Positions 45,701 through 54,828 are shown, counted from the stretch's first letter. The stretch is 64,000 bases of DNA from Streptomyces sp. LUP47B (GCF_001746295.1 NZ_MJAH01000009.1:198565-262564); one strand, 5' to 3'. The notes: a model not told the origin generated them from the sequence alone. Translations and numbers: made by a program.

Positions 45701-46326
45701 GCCAGCACGAGGTCCACGCCCGGCAGCACCTCGCGGTAGAGCGCCTCGTTGCTCTCGACCTCGGGAGCAGGGAGCGGGCCAGGCCAGGTGAGGTGGATGG
45801 TGTGGCCGGCGGTGGTGAGGGTGACGAGGGTGCTCGTGACGTCCTCGGCGTCCGCTGCGGGGTGGACATAGGTGGCCTGGTTGACGCCGGAGGACGCGGC
45901 CTTCTTCTTGGTCCCGCCCGAGAGCACCACAGATGTCGTCGTGGCCTTCGTCGCCCAGTTCCCGTCGGACCTGCGGCGCAGCGTCGGATCGACTGCCCGC
46001 CATTGGCCGTCGACCTTGGTGCGCACCGGCATGACGTGGATCCGTGTGGTCAGGGTGCGGTCCGGGTTGGCCCACGTGGTGGTCTTCGCGGTGCGGGCGG
46101 TGACCACCTCGGCCGGGTGGCCTGTGCGTTCGGCCAGGGCACGGGCCTCGGGCTCCGTGCGGGGGTGTGGTGCGACGGGGCTCTTCGCCGCCGCCCCGCC
46201 GCTGTCCTGGTCGTGGGTCGGGAGCAGCACCCAGGCGGTGGCCGTGGCCAGCAGCAGGGCCAACAGGGCCGCGAGCAGGCGCAGGTGACGTTGACTCAGC
46301 CTGCCCGGCCAAGAAGCGGAGGACAC
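42787..46326 (-). CDS. Large exported DNRLRE-like / FG-GAP (VCBS) repeat protein
   Basis: 1179-residue surface or secreted protein. It starts at GTG 46326 behind AGAGGGG; the 65 upstream in-frame codons look non-coding. A hydrophobic segment (RLLAALLALLLATATAWVLL) acts as signal or anchor. Next comes a domain with WRAVDPTLRRRSDGNW and LPGVDLVLAATDGGFSEVLV, which in Streptomyces precedes RHS proteins, then an acidic Asp/Glu/Thr linker, a DNRLRE-like jelly roll (ARVGYESDTFGSSRSFFTMD), and Ig-like strands. Five FG-GAP repeats form the C-terminus, with calcium motifs such as DITGDDKPD, DVTGDDRPD and DITGDGIAD. It is divergent from the RHS toxin gene; an adhesin or partner role is inferred. Confidence 0.85.
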   Translation of the reverse strand: MSSASWPGRLSQRHLRLLAALLALLLATATAWVLLPTHDQDSGGAAAKSPVAPHPRTEPEARALAERTGHPAEVVTARTAKTTTWANPDRTLTTRIHVMPVRTKVDGQWRAVDPTLRRRSDGNWATKATTTSVVLSGGTKKKAASSGVNQATYVHPAADAEDVTSTLVTLTTAGHTIHLTWPGPLPAPEVESNEALYREVLPGVDLVLAATDGGFSEVLVVKSAEAAANPALKTVSYGLTSPDLTMKLDSRSGSIHAYDADGNDVAATPTMLMWDSTGKDATSDNLTHGDGGPDDPDPTPTPDQSGSASPTAEAGDDSDAARRHAAEDEHADTDFDDVSPEPTATTETDGDATASASTPASEPEPAVTQPAGDEDAVVVPTTTAIDREIPGLTGPQPGTRTSRVDPSLAADGTITLTPDQGLLTGANTTYPVFIDPSTNTDAGNWTTAYKRGSWATATFFNGRGFNKGTNEARVGYESDTFGSSRSFFTMDWPEKVRTTSIKEATLNMKETYAWSCSKRDVEVWRTGDIDKKTSWSNQPGWSDHLDTRSYAKGYKKSCAAGNTVFDVQDAAQYAADHSLNHWTLGLQASNEDDQYAWKKFQATNDNAGPSIDVTFNTKPNKPSKLKMSPGKCTTSSPYVTIGDNDQITFSAATSDPDGKDDLDVMHLTLKNTGTGTVYNREASASGKSTTSVVFDNTDSSGKSVLKDGTYSWNVYVKDDFRPTAAQSPTSYTCYFKLDTVAPKTPTVSSTDFDEADGDNDSGGDQWSKATFGQAGCMKFTNWISDRVTQYAYSWNSTTYDKSTKISDSNSCTTKSGDVITGNAITSVVSVTPPLAGPAILYVKAVDAAGNESVTPNSYKIFVSPKDRDEAAGDITGDDKPDLLTITESTDDEGVVHDDLRAYPSGTKGDLFIGMDPSYGKTTKNTAYADGCTQTVSWRGALITHLGDYYPGDGLQDLVARTGDGTLYVYPGDGYGGFNTCARLPILLPAKGTDAGGASVDVPAPSTFDQILSAGDVTGDDRPDLFVTAGTQFWAFTGYTGASFSGARLLNDGTAWPGRDLVNVSDITGDGIADLLYRSTSGRALLRQGKANTAGNGVDVLSLATAAASSTGTDGEYAASGWSPTDVPRLLGIPDVTADGIPDIWAHMSDGSVRLYSGGKSVVGSSTTVIGNWTGKLAFG

Positions 46327-46722
46327 CGGACCGTTTCCCCTCTGACGGTGGCGACATGCGAACGGCCCTCCCGCTCGGGCGGCCCGGTGGTCTCTGCCGG
46401 GGACGCGGGGAGGACGTGTGGAGATCATGAAGGGATGAAGGAGGCTGAACAAGAGTTGCGAGGCGGCCGTTGTCGCGCGAGGGTGCCGGAGGTGCCTTAT
46501 TCCACTCTTAACTGCCTGCAATCTGACCGGAGTTGGGCATTCTTGTCATGCTTCCTTCAGTGATCAATGGCACACAAGGTCGAACACTCTGGCGTGGAAG
46601 CGCACGAGTGGCCAATAATCCCGGCTGATCATCTTCTTGATTTCCTCACATTTTCCTTACGGCTTCGTCCGCACTGCCGACCGGGGTGACTTCCCGGCCG
46701 CGCTCACCGGGGGGTTCCTTTC
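46327..46722. promoter_or_regulatory. Divergent intergenic region of the RHS and FG-GAP genes
   Basis: 396 bases between two oppositely transcribed exported-protein genes, so promoters for both should be here. The central part (about 46495-46680) is markedly AT-richer than its surroundings, with stretches such as TTCTTGATTTCCTCACATTT. I see no clean operator palindrome. GGGGGG lies before the RHS GTG as its ribosome binding site. Confidence 0.5.
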
Positions 46723-49700
46723 GTGTTCGGTCGATCACGTCCGCGCTGGCACCGAGGGATCCGCCGCGTCATGGCGCCCGGCGGTGTCCTGCTGCTGTCG
46801 CTCGCCCTGTCCGTCGGGGTATTGGACGGCCGGGCGGTCGCCGAACCGCCCCCGACCGATGACGTCGCCGCCATGGTGGACGTACCGGCGACCGACCCGG
46901 TGGACGGCGTCGACCAGTCCCCGGACGGCTACGCCCGGCAGTACGCCATCGACCAGGCCCAGGACGACACCGATCCGCCGGACGGCAGCACGATCATCCC
47001 GGCAGCGGGCCCTGACGGCACCGCCGACGTCACCCCGGAGAAGCTGGCCACCGCGCCCGACGGGTTCGTCCAGGTCGACGGCGGGGTCCCGGTGAAGATC
47101 GGCGCCGCCTCCGACGACACGACTCAGCAACCGACAGGCACCTGGTCGGTGAACGTGCTCAGCCAGGCCGACACCACAGCGGCCGGCGTGAACGGCCTGC
47201 TGATGCAGATCACCACCAGCGACACCACCCCGGCACCGGCCAAGGTCCAGATCGACGCCACCGACTTCAAGAACTACTTCGGCGCCCAGTGGTCCGACCG
47301 GCTCCAACTGGTCCGCTACCCCGAGTGCTTCCTCACCCAGCCCGACAACGAGACGTGCGCCACCCCCGAGCCCCTGGACGACTCGTCCGACCAGCGGCCC
47401 GACGCCACGACCACGGACGCCGACGGCAACGAGACCACCGACCTGGGCGACACCAAGGTCGAGGCCACCCTCGACCTGTCCACCCCGATGGCCGCCGACA
47501 CCGCCACCGGCACCACCACGGCCGACGCGGCGGCGGCCCTCTCCCGGGGCAGCGTCCAGCCGGCCGTCTGGCACGGCACGTCCGCGAAGGCGGTCAGCGC
47601 AGCCGCTTCCGCCGGGTCCGGCGGAGTCCTGGGCGTGGGCGACTCGGGCAGCGGAGGCGGCGGCTCCTTCCGGGCCACCCCGCTGTCCTCGGCGGGCACT
47701 TGGGCGGCCGGTTCGTCGTCCGGAGGCTTCTCCTACACGTATGCGATCGACAGCCCGCCAGTGTCCGCGGGCCCGACGCCGACCGTCGCTTTCTCGTACA
47801 ACTCCCAGGCCGTGGACGGCAAGACGGCCTCCGCCAACCCGCAGACCTCCTGGATCGGCGAAGGCTGGTCGTACGAGACCGGGCACATCGAGCGGTCGTA
47901 CCGCAGCTGTGGCCAGGACCAGGACGGCGAAAACGCCAACAACAAGGGCAAGGCCAAGAAGACCGGCGACCTGTGCTGGGCCTCCTGGAATGCGGTGATG
48001 TCCCTCGGCGGCACCACCGTCGAGCTGGTCCGCGACGACACCACCGGAGAGTGGCACCCCCGCTCCGACGACGGCACCAAGGTGGAGCGGAAGACCGGTG
48101 CCGACAACGGCGACGGGGGTGACAACGACGACAAGGGCGAGTACTGGGTCGCCACCACCCGCGACGGCACCAAGTACTACTTCGGCCTGGACAGGGTCGG
48201 CGGCGGACACGCGGACACAGACTCGGTCTCCACCGTCCCCGTCTTCGGCAACGACCCGAAGGAACCCTGCCACGCGGACGCCTTCAAGGACTCCTCCTGC
48301 AACCAGGCCTGGTCGTGGCAGCTCGACGAGGTCGTCGACGCGCACGGCAACGCGATGGTCGTCAACTACCAGCAGGAGTACAACTACTACGCCAAGAACA
48401 AGGCGACCAAGACGGCCGTCAAATACGCCCGCGCCTCCTACCCGGTCAGCATCGAGTACGGCCTGAACAAGGACGACCTCGACGCGGTCCCCGCCGCCAA
48501 GGTCGAGTTCCGGACCGACGAGCGCTGCCTCAACGCGAACAGCGGCAAGTGCGACGCGGACGACTTCACCTCAGACGACCCCGCGAAGTACCGCGTCTGG
48601 TACGACACCCCGCGCACCCTGCTCTGCAAGACGGCCACCTCCAAGCAGTGTCCGACCTTCCCGTCCTTCTGGACCCGCAAGCGCCTGGAGAAGGTCGTCG
48701 CCTGGGCCCACCGCGACGGCACAAGCACCCTCCATCCGATCGACGAGTGGACGCTCAGCCAGGCATTCAAGGGCGAGTGGTACCAGACCTCCCCGGGCCT
48801 GTGGCTGTCCGGCATCCAGCACGGTGCCTACGACACCGACACCACAGACCCGGACGACGCCCCCGGCCAGAACCTGCCCGCGGTCGCCTTCGACGGCACC
48901 CCCCTGCCCAACCGGGTGCGTGACAACAGCGCCGACATCGAACTGACCTACATCCACCCGCGCATCACCGGGATCACGGACGAGAACGGCAAGAAGACCG
49001 TCGTCGAGTACAACAAGGGCTGCACCTACGCCCCCGCCACGACCGACATCGCCGACAACACCGCCGCGTGCTACCCGGTGCACTGGTCGCCCGACGAGAG
49101 CGTCGAGAACCCGCCGCTGTCCTGGTTCAACAAGTTCACCGTGGCCCGCGTCATGGAGCAGGACACGGTCGTCACCCAGACCGCGCTCGCCTCACCCGAT
49201 GTGGTCACCACCTACGCCTATGGGGGCGGCGGCTACTGGGCCAAGAGCGACGCCGAGTTCACGAAGCCCTCGCAGCGCACCCACAGCGACTGGCGCGGCT
49301 ACGCCTACGTCACGACCGAGGTCGGCGATCCCGACGGAGCCGCCGCCACCCGCTCCCGATCGACGACGTATTACCTCCGCGGTTCCGGAAAGCCCCTCAA
49401 AGACGACACCGGCGCCACGCTCAGTTCCGACGGCGCCGACGAATACGCCGGCCAAGCCGCCGAGGCCGTCACCTACCTCTCCGCGGAGAGCGCTGCGGCC
49501 GCGCACAGCCGGGTGATCACTCTGCCCGGCGCGAGCACCGAGACTGCCCGGCGGGTCCGCACCGGCGACAGCGACCTGGTCGCCCGCCGGACCTACATGA
49601 AGCGCGTCGACGACCTCACCGCCTACGACGGCAAGTGGCGCGGCACCCGCACCACCACCGCCGTGGACGGCGACGGTCTCCCCAGGCTCAGCGAGGTCTC

Positions 49701-52700
49701 GACGGTCACGCTGACATCCCCGGGTGACACGGCCCCCGTCACGGGCGACACCACCTGCACCCTCACGACGTACTCCAACAAGGAGTCGCTGAACCTCTAC
49801 GGCCTGCCCCAGCGGGTCCTGACCGCGGCCACCGACTGCGACAACGTCACGACCGCGGCCACCGCCAAGGTCGTCTCCGACACCACCACCGGCTACAACG
49901 CGCTCGGCGACGCCACCAGCGAGAAAGCCCTGAACGGCGACGGCACCGCAAGCGTCACCAGCTCCACCACCGAATACGACGACTACGGCCGCCCCACCAA
50001 GGTCACCCAGGGCACCCAGGTGACCGGCACCACCTACACCCCGGGCAGCAGCGCCTACGTCGTCACCGGCACCACCATCACCAACGCCAAGCAGCAGACG
50101 ACGGTCACCACGGTCGACCCGGCCCGCGGCCTGTCCCTGACCACCAAGGACCCCAACGGCAGCGTCACGCGCTACGCCTACGACCTGCTCGGCCGCCTCA
50201 CCACCGGCTGGCTCCCCGGCGACGACGACGCCCTGCCGACCACGAAGATCACGTACGGGCTCGGCTCCAGGACCCCGACCCGGGTCGTCACCAGCAGCCT
50301 GCGCGACAACGGCATGTACAGCGACTCGGTCACCTTCTACGACGGCATGATGCGCACCGTCCAGACGCAGTCACCGGACGCCACCGGCCTCGGCCGCATC
50401 GTCACCTCGGTCCGCTACGACGACCACGGCAGCCCCGCCCGCACCGACAACGGCTACTACACGACCGGCCTGCCGGCGAAGACCTGGCACCTGCCGGCCA
50501 GCCAGCAGCCGATCCCCAACTCGACGAAGACGACGTACGACGGCCTCGGCCGCCCGCTGAAGTCCGTCACCCTGCACCACAACGCCGAGTTCGCGACCAC
50601 GACGGCCACCTACAGCGACAGCGACGCATCGGTCCTGGTCGTCCCACCCGCCGGCGGGACCGCCACCAAGACCATCGGTGACGCCATCGGCCGCGCGGTC
50701 AAGCAGATCACCTACACCGACGCCGCCCGCACAGCGAGCACGTACACCGAGACCAAGTACGACGCCCTGGGCAACCGCACCCAGGTAAAGGACAAGTCCG
50801 GTCACCTCTGGTCCTGGACCTACGACTCCCGCCACCGTGTCCTGACCAGCACCGATCCCGACTCCGGCACCAGCCGGTCCTGGTACGACGACCAGGACCG
50901 CGTCACCCAGACCAAGGACGCCACCGGCAAGGTCCTGCGCTACGGCTACGACCCGCTGGGCCGCCAGTCCTCCCTCACCGTGGGCTCGGCGACGCTCCCG
51001 GCGGCGGAATGGACGTACGACACGGCGACCAACGGCATCGGCCGGCCGGCGACCTCGGTGCGCCACACCACCCCCGGGTCCACCGCCGGAGACATCGTCA
51101 CCGAGGCGACCGGTTACACCCCCAAGGGCCAGCTGACCGGCAAGACGGTCACCGTCCCGGCGATCAGCAACACCACGAACAACCTGTCCGGCTCGTACCA
51201 CTGGGCGTACACCTACACCCGCACCGGCAAGCAGCAGTCGGCCACCCTCCCCGCCACTCCCGGCGGCATGGCCACGGCCGAGAAGATCATCACCCGTTAC
51301 AACGCCCAGGACCTGCCGGTCTCCACCTCCGGCTGGGACTGGTACACCACTGGCGCGATCTACAATCCGTACGGCCAGATCACCCGCACCACCACCGGCG
51401 AGAACCCCTACCGGGTGTGGACCAGCGCCCTCTACGACGAGCCCACCGGCCTGCTCGTCCACTCCTACGCCGCCACCCAGACGGCCGCCGGCCTGGTCTC
51501 CCAGACCGCATACGCCTACGACCAGGCGGGCAACACCAGCCTGGTGGCGACGGGTTCGACCTCCGGGGCGGCCACCACCTGGGACAACCAGTGCTTCACG
51601 TACGACGCCCGCGGACAGCTCGCCGAGGCCTGGACCGGCGCCACGGCCAAGAGCTGCACGGACTCGGCGGGCACCACGTGGAAGGCGACCGACGCGTCGG
51701 CGATCGCATCGGGCGGAGTGGGAACGGCGCCGTCCCCCTCGACGATCGCGACGGGCACGGCGTCCTACGGCTCCCTCCCGTACTGGCAGTCGTACCGCTA
51801 CGACGACCTCGGCAACCGCACCACGGTCACCGACCACAGCACCCAGCGCACCTCGACCGGAGCCCTCAACTCGGCGCTGGACGGCGGCACTTCGTACGCG
51901 TACGGCGACGCGGGCCAGCCCAACACCCTGACCGACTGGACCAAGAAGACGGTCACCCCGGCCGACTCCGGCACCAAGACAGTGACGGAGACGAACTCCG
52001 CCACCTTCGACGACGCCGGCCGCACCGCCACGCGCACGATCAACGGCGACTCCCAGTCCTTCGTGTACGACGGCGAGGGCCTGCTGACCTCGGTGTCCGG
52101 CTTCGGCGCGGGCAAGGGAGCCGTCACCGGGCCGGGCGGCCTGTGCCTGGACGACGCCGGCGCCGGGACCGCCGACGGCACGGTCATCCAGATCTACACC
52201 TGCAACGGCAGCCCCGCGCAGAAGTTCAGCGCGAACGGCGGCAAACTGACCGTGCTGGGCAAGTGCGTCACGGCGGCGGGCACGGCCTCCGGCTCGGCGA
52301 TCACACTCAAGACCTGCGTACCCGACGCGACGACCCAGTCCTTCGCGCTCCGCTCGGACGGCACGTTCTACAACGCGACGTCGAAGCTGTGCCTCAACGC
52401 CCCGGCCACCACGGCCGGCACGGACCTGACCCTGGCGGCGTGCACGGCGAGCGCGTCGACCCAGAAGTTCGCCCTAGCCGCGACCACGTCGTACCTGTAC
52501 GACGCGGACGGCAACCGGATCGCGAAGACCACCGGTGGCTGGACCACGCTGTATCTGGGAGAGACCGAGGTCTGGGGATCCCAGACGAACACCTCCACCA
52601 GGGCGGTGCGCACCTACGCACAGGCGGGCGCCCCCACGGTGGTCCGCTACACCTCCAGCGCCACCTCGGCCCAGACCCTGGCCGCGCAGATCAGCAACAC

Positions 52701-54321
52701 CCAGGGCACGGGCACGGTCCAGATCAAACTGGCCTCCGGGATGGCGGTCGCGACCCGCTCCTACGACGCGTGGGGCAACCTCCGCGGTGACCAGGCCGCC
52801 CCGGCCACCTGGGCTGGTTCGAGCACGTACATCGGCGGCGCGGACGAGTCCAGCACGGGCCTGATCCACCTGGGCGCGCGGGACTACGACCCGGTGACGG
52901 GCCGCTTCACGACCATCGACCCGGTGATGGACCTCTCCGACCTCCTCCAACTGGGCGGCTACGCCTACGCGGACAACAGCCCGGTGACGAAGGAGGACCC
53001 GAACGGCCAGTTCTGGGGCTGGTCCCAGATCCGGCACAAGGCCTGGCAGGCGACGAAGGCCATCCCGCACGCCCTCTACGAGTACTCCGGTGCCGCGGAC
53101 GCCGTGAGCTGCGCGACCCATCCCACCCTGGGCCCCTGCCTGATGACGTCGGTCACGGTCGGCATCCTGCTCGTCACCCGCGGCCAGGGTGAGCCGGTCC
53201 TGATCGCGACCAGGGCCGAGCTGGCCTTGGGCAAAGGTCTGTTGTTCAAGGGCACGGAACAGGCGGCCGTGAAAGCCGCCGAGGAGACGACCGCCAAGGC
53301 CACGACGAAGGTGGTCGAGAAGAAGGTCGTCAAGACCGCCGAGGAGAAGGCGGCCAAGGCGGTCGAGAAGAAGACGGCCGCCAAGGCGACGGAGAGGTCG
53401 GCCGCGAAGACCGCGGAGAAGGACGCGGGCAGGGCCTCCGACGCCGGTGAGGACGCGGTGGAGGCGGGCGGGAAGTGCAACAGCTTCACACCGAACACCC
53501 GGGTACTGCTGGCGAACGGCAAGTCCAAGGCCATCAAGGACCTCCGACCCGGCGACAAGGTGAAGTCCACCGACCCGGTACTGGGCGGCATCGCCACGCA
53601 GACAGTCACCGCGACCATCCAGGGCCACGGCACCAAGCACCTCGTCCGCCTCACCCTCTCCAACGGCAAGTCCATCACCGCCACCGACGGCCACCCGATC
53701 TGGCTGCCGAAGGAACACCGCTGGGCCAAGGCGAGCGAACTGCGGTCGGGGGACTGGCTACAGACGTCGGCGGGGACGTACGTCCAGGTCACGGCGGTCA
53801 AGGCGTGGACCCAGACGGCGACCGTCAACAACCTGACGGTGTCCAGCACGCATACGTACTATGTGCTGGCGGGCGGCGTCCCGATCTTGGTCCACAATTC
53901 CAATGGTCCGGATAGTTGCCCGGTACTGGGGGCTGCACGAGCGGCGGCTGATACGGCATCGACAATCACGCCGGGTAAGGCGAGACCGGCAGTGGCAGAG
54001 GCTCTTCAGCTGCCGGGAGGTCAGATCTATTCGAGTCCTAGCATTCGTGGTGTGGCTCCCAAGCTTCACCCTGACGTTCAAGCCATTTTGGATGATATTC
54101 CTGAGGGCGAACGGGGCGTTGGTCATGGAAGATGTGGGCTGGCGGTGTGCGTGTCGGATGCTCTGAGTGATGGATTCAACCCAACCGGATCTCGTGCTGC
54201 GGCGGTTATCGTGCGAAGTTCGAACGATAATCCAATGCATGGAATGCCTGTCGGGCCATGTGATAGTTGCGTAGCCCTCGAAGACGCATTCGATGTCACG
54301 TTTGAGGGGATAGGGTGGTGA
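46723..54321 (+). CDS. Secreted RHS-repeat polymorphic toxin with ricin-lectin insert, HINT domain and YwqJ-like deaminase tip
   Basis: 2532-residue exported toxin. Residues 1-40 form a signal peptide ending near GRAVAEPP. Residues about 300-1800 carry YD/RHS repeats such as RYAYDLLGRLTTGW and TYDGLGRPLKSV. A ricin-type beta-trefoil (about 1803-1918; GPGGLCLDDAGAG, repeated QKF/QSF blocks) interrupts them, and the RHS core closes with ARDYDPVTGRFTTIDP near 2050. A Lys/Ala/Glu-rich helix (2180-2250) leads to a HINT domain from Cys2252 to His2391-Asn2392-Ser2393, which should self-cleave. The last 140 residues are YwqJ-deaminase-like (GHGRC at 2467-2471, PCDSC at 2512-2516), but Gly-Leu follows Cys2471 where Ala-Glu is expected. 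The 3' end is lower in GC. GTG start; its stop overlaps the immunity gene. Confidence 0.88.
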   Translation: MFGRSRPRWHRGIRRVMAPGGVLLLSLALSVGVLDGRAVAEPPPTDDVAAMVDVPATDPVDGVDQSPDGYARQYAIDQAQDDTDPPDGSTIIPAAGPDGTADVTPEKLATAPDGFVQVDGGVPVKIGAASDDTTQQPTGTWSVNVLSQADTTAAGVNGLLMQITTSDTTPAPAKVQIDATDFKNYFGAQWSDRLQLVRYPECFLTQPDNETCATPEPLDDSSDQRPDATTTDADGNETTDLGDTKVEATLDLSTPMAADTATGTTTADAAAALSRGSVQPAVWHGTSAKAVSAAASAGSGGVLGVGDSGSGGGGSFRATPLSSAGTWAAGSSSGGFSYTYAIDSPPVSAGPTPTVAFSYNSQAVDGKTASANPQTSWIGEGWSYETGHIERSYRSCGQDQDGENANNKGKAKKTGDLCWASWNAVMSLGGTTVELVRDDTTGEWHPRSDDGTKVERKTGADNGDGGDNDDKGEYWVATTRDGTKYYFGLDRVGGGHADTDSVSTVPVFGNDPKEPCHADAFKDSSCNQAWSWQLDEVVDAHGNAMVVNYQQEYNYYAKNKATKTAVKYARASYPVSIEYGLNKDDLDAVPAAKVEFRTDERCLNANSGKCDADDFTSDDPAKYRVWYDTPRTLLCKTATSKQCPTFPSFWTRKRLEKVVAWAHRDGTSTLHPIDEWTLSQAFKGEWYQTSPGLWLSGIQHGAYDTDTTDPDDAPGQNLPAVAFDGTPLPNRVRDNSADIELTYIHPRITGITDENGKKTVVEYNKGCTYAPATTDIADNTAACYPVHWSPDESVENPPLSWFNKFTVARVMEQDTVVTQTALASPDVVTTYAYGGGGYWAKSDAEFTKPSQRTHSDWRGYAYVTTEVGDPDGAAATRSRSTTYYLRGSGKPLKDDTGATLSSDGADEYAGQAAEAVTYLSAESAAAAHSRVITLPGASTETARRVRTGDSDLVARRTYMKRVDDLTAYDGKWRGTRTTTAVDGDGLPRLSEVSTVTLTSPGDTAPVTGDTTCTLTTYSNKESLNLYGLPQRVLTAATDCDNVTTAATAKVVSDTTTGYNALGDATSEKALNGDGTASVTSSTTEYDDYGRPTKVTQGTQVTGTTYTPGSSAYVVTGTTITNAKQQTTVTTVDPARGLSLTTKDPNGSVTRYAYDLLGRLTTGWLPGDDDALPTTKITYGLGSRTPTRVVTSSLRDNGMYSDSVTFYDGMMRTVQTQSPDATGLGRIVTSVRYDDHGSPARTDNGYYTTGLPAKTWHLPASQQPIPNSTKTTYDGLGRPLKSVTLHHNAEFATTTATYSDSDASVLVVPPAGGTATKTIGDAIGRAVKQITYTDAARTASTYTETKYDALGNRTQVKDKSGHLWSWTYDSRHRVLTSTDPDSGTSRSWYDDQDRVTQTKDATGKVLRYGYDPLGRQSSLTVGSATLPAAEWTYDTATNGIGRPATSVRHTTPGSTAGDIVTEATGYTPKGQLTGKTVTVPAISNTTNNLSGSYHWAYTYTRTGKQQSATLPATPGGMATAEKIITRYNAQDLPVSTSGWDWYTTGAIYNPYGQITRTTTGENPYRVWTSALYDEPTGLLVHSYAATQTAAGLVSQTAYAYDQAGNTSLVATGSTSGAATTWDNQCFTYDARGQLAEAWTGATAKSCTDSAGTTWKATDASAIASGGVGTAPSPSTIATGTASYGSLPYWQSYRYDDLGNRTTVTDHSTQRTSTGALNSALDGGTSYAYGDAGQPNTLTDWTKKTVTPADSGTKTVTETNSATFDDAGRTATRTINGDSQSFVYDGEGLLTSVSGFGAGKGAVTGPGGLCLDDAGAGTADGTVIQIYTCNGSPAQKFSANGGKLTVLGKCVTAAGTASGSAITLKTCVPDATTQSFALRSDGTFYNATSKLCLNAPATTAGTDLTLAACTASASTQKFALAATTSYLYDADGNRIAKTTGGWTTLYLGETEVWGSQTNTSTRAVRTYAQAGAPTVVRYTSSATSAQTLAAQISNTQGTGTVQIKLASGMAVATRSYDAWGNLRGDQAAPATWAGSSTYIGGADESSTGLIHLGARDYDPVTGRFTTIDPVMDLSDLLQLGGYAYADNSPVTKEDPNGQFWGWSQIRHKAWQATKAIPHALYEYSGAADAVSCATHPTLGPCLMTSVTVGILLVTRGQGEPVLIATRAELALGKGLLFKGTEQAAVKAAEETTAKATTKVVEKKVVKTAEEKAAKAVEKKTAAKATERSAAKTAEKDAGRASDAGEDAVEAGGKCNSFTPNTRVLLANGKSKAIKDLRPGDKVKSTDPVLGGIATQTVTATIQGHGTKHLVRLTLSNGKSITATDGHPIWLPKEHRWAKASELRSGDWLQTSAGTYVQVTAVKAWTQTATVNNLTVSSTHTYYVLAGGVPILVHNSNGPDSCPVLGAARAAADTASTITPGKARPAVAEALQLPGGQIYSSPSIRGVAPKLHPDVQAILDDIPEGERGVGHGRCGLAVCVSDALSDGFNPTGSRAAAVIVRSSNDNPMHGMPVGPCDSCVALEDAFDVTFEGIGW

Positions 54322-54761
54322 ACGATCTTTCGGCTGAGTCGCGGACAGTCCTCCGCGATGCGGGATGGCACGCAGGAAGGCAGGTAGGTACGTCCTCGTG
54401 GGTGGCTGCCCTGGGGTTGGCTGGGGTGGTCGTCCACGATGCGGCTCGGGCCTTCTTGGCTGAATTTGGCGGCCTTGTGGTGGACATCTCGGGCCTCGGA
54501 GTCAATCGGGCGCGTGAGCCGTTCGAACTTGACCCGCTTCTGTGCTCCGGCGAAGAGGACAGGTTCCTCGAATGGGGCGAAGAGATTGGGAAGTCGCTCT
54601 TCCCAATCGGAGTCCTTGATATGGGTCGATACTTCCTCGGCATTGACGAGCAGAGCGAGATCTATCTGATCGAAACGTGGGTCGCCAGTTTTGGCCGAAT
54701 GCCACAGGCTATGGACAATCTCATCAGCGGAGTGCGTCCTACGGTTATCAGTGAAGGATGA
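54318..54761 (+). CDS. SUKH-3 domain immunity protein
   Basis: 147-residue cytoplasmic protein with a SUKH-3 layout: RTVLRDAGWHAGRQV at the N-terminus, then ARAFLAEFGGLVVD with the conserved GGL turn, and GKSLFPIGVLDMGRYFLGID leading to the C-terminal strand and helix. Proteins of this fold commonly neutralise deaminase and nuclease toxins encoded just upstream. The start GTG overlaps the RHS stop (GTGA), so synthesis is coupled to the toxin. GTG 54315 is an alternative; 54318 has the better distance to GAGGGGA. Codon use is less GC-biased than in the housekeeping genes, as in the toxin tip, consistent with acquisition as a unit. A terminator follows. Confidence 0.88.
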   Translation: MNDLSAESRTVLRDAGWHAGRQVGTSSWVAALGLAGVVVHDAARAFLAEFGGLVVDISGLGVNRAREPFELDPLLCSGEEDRFLEWGEEIGKSLFPIGVLDMGRYFLGIDEQSEIYLIETWVASFGRMPQAMDNLISGVRPTVISEG

Positions 54762-54793
54762 ATTGAATCCCGCTTGACTTGCGTTCCTTGGTT

Positions 54794-54828
54794 GAGGCCC
54801 CGCCGGAGTTTGTTTCCGGTGGGGCCTC
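54794..54828 (+). terminator. Terminator of the toxin-immunity operon
   Basis: GAGGCCCCGCCGGA and TCCGGTGGGGCCTC form a 14-bp stem with one G:T-type mismatch around GTTTGTT, 32 bases after the immunity gene. Confidence 0.9.

Noticed and set aside
46720..48345. Antisense 536-residue frame over the start of the RHS gene
   Set aside because: Gly/Val/Arg-rich shadow with no domain; the plus-strand signal peptide and domain content are convincing.
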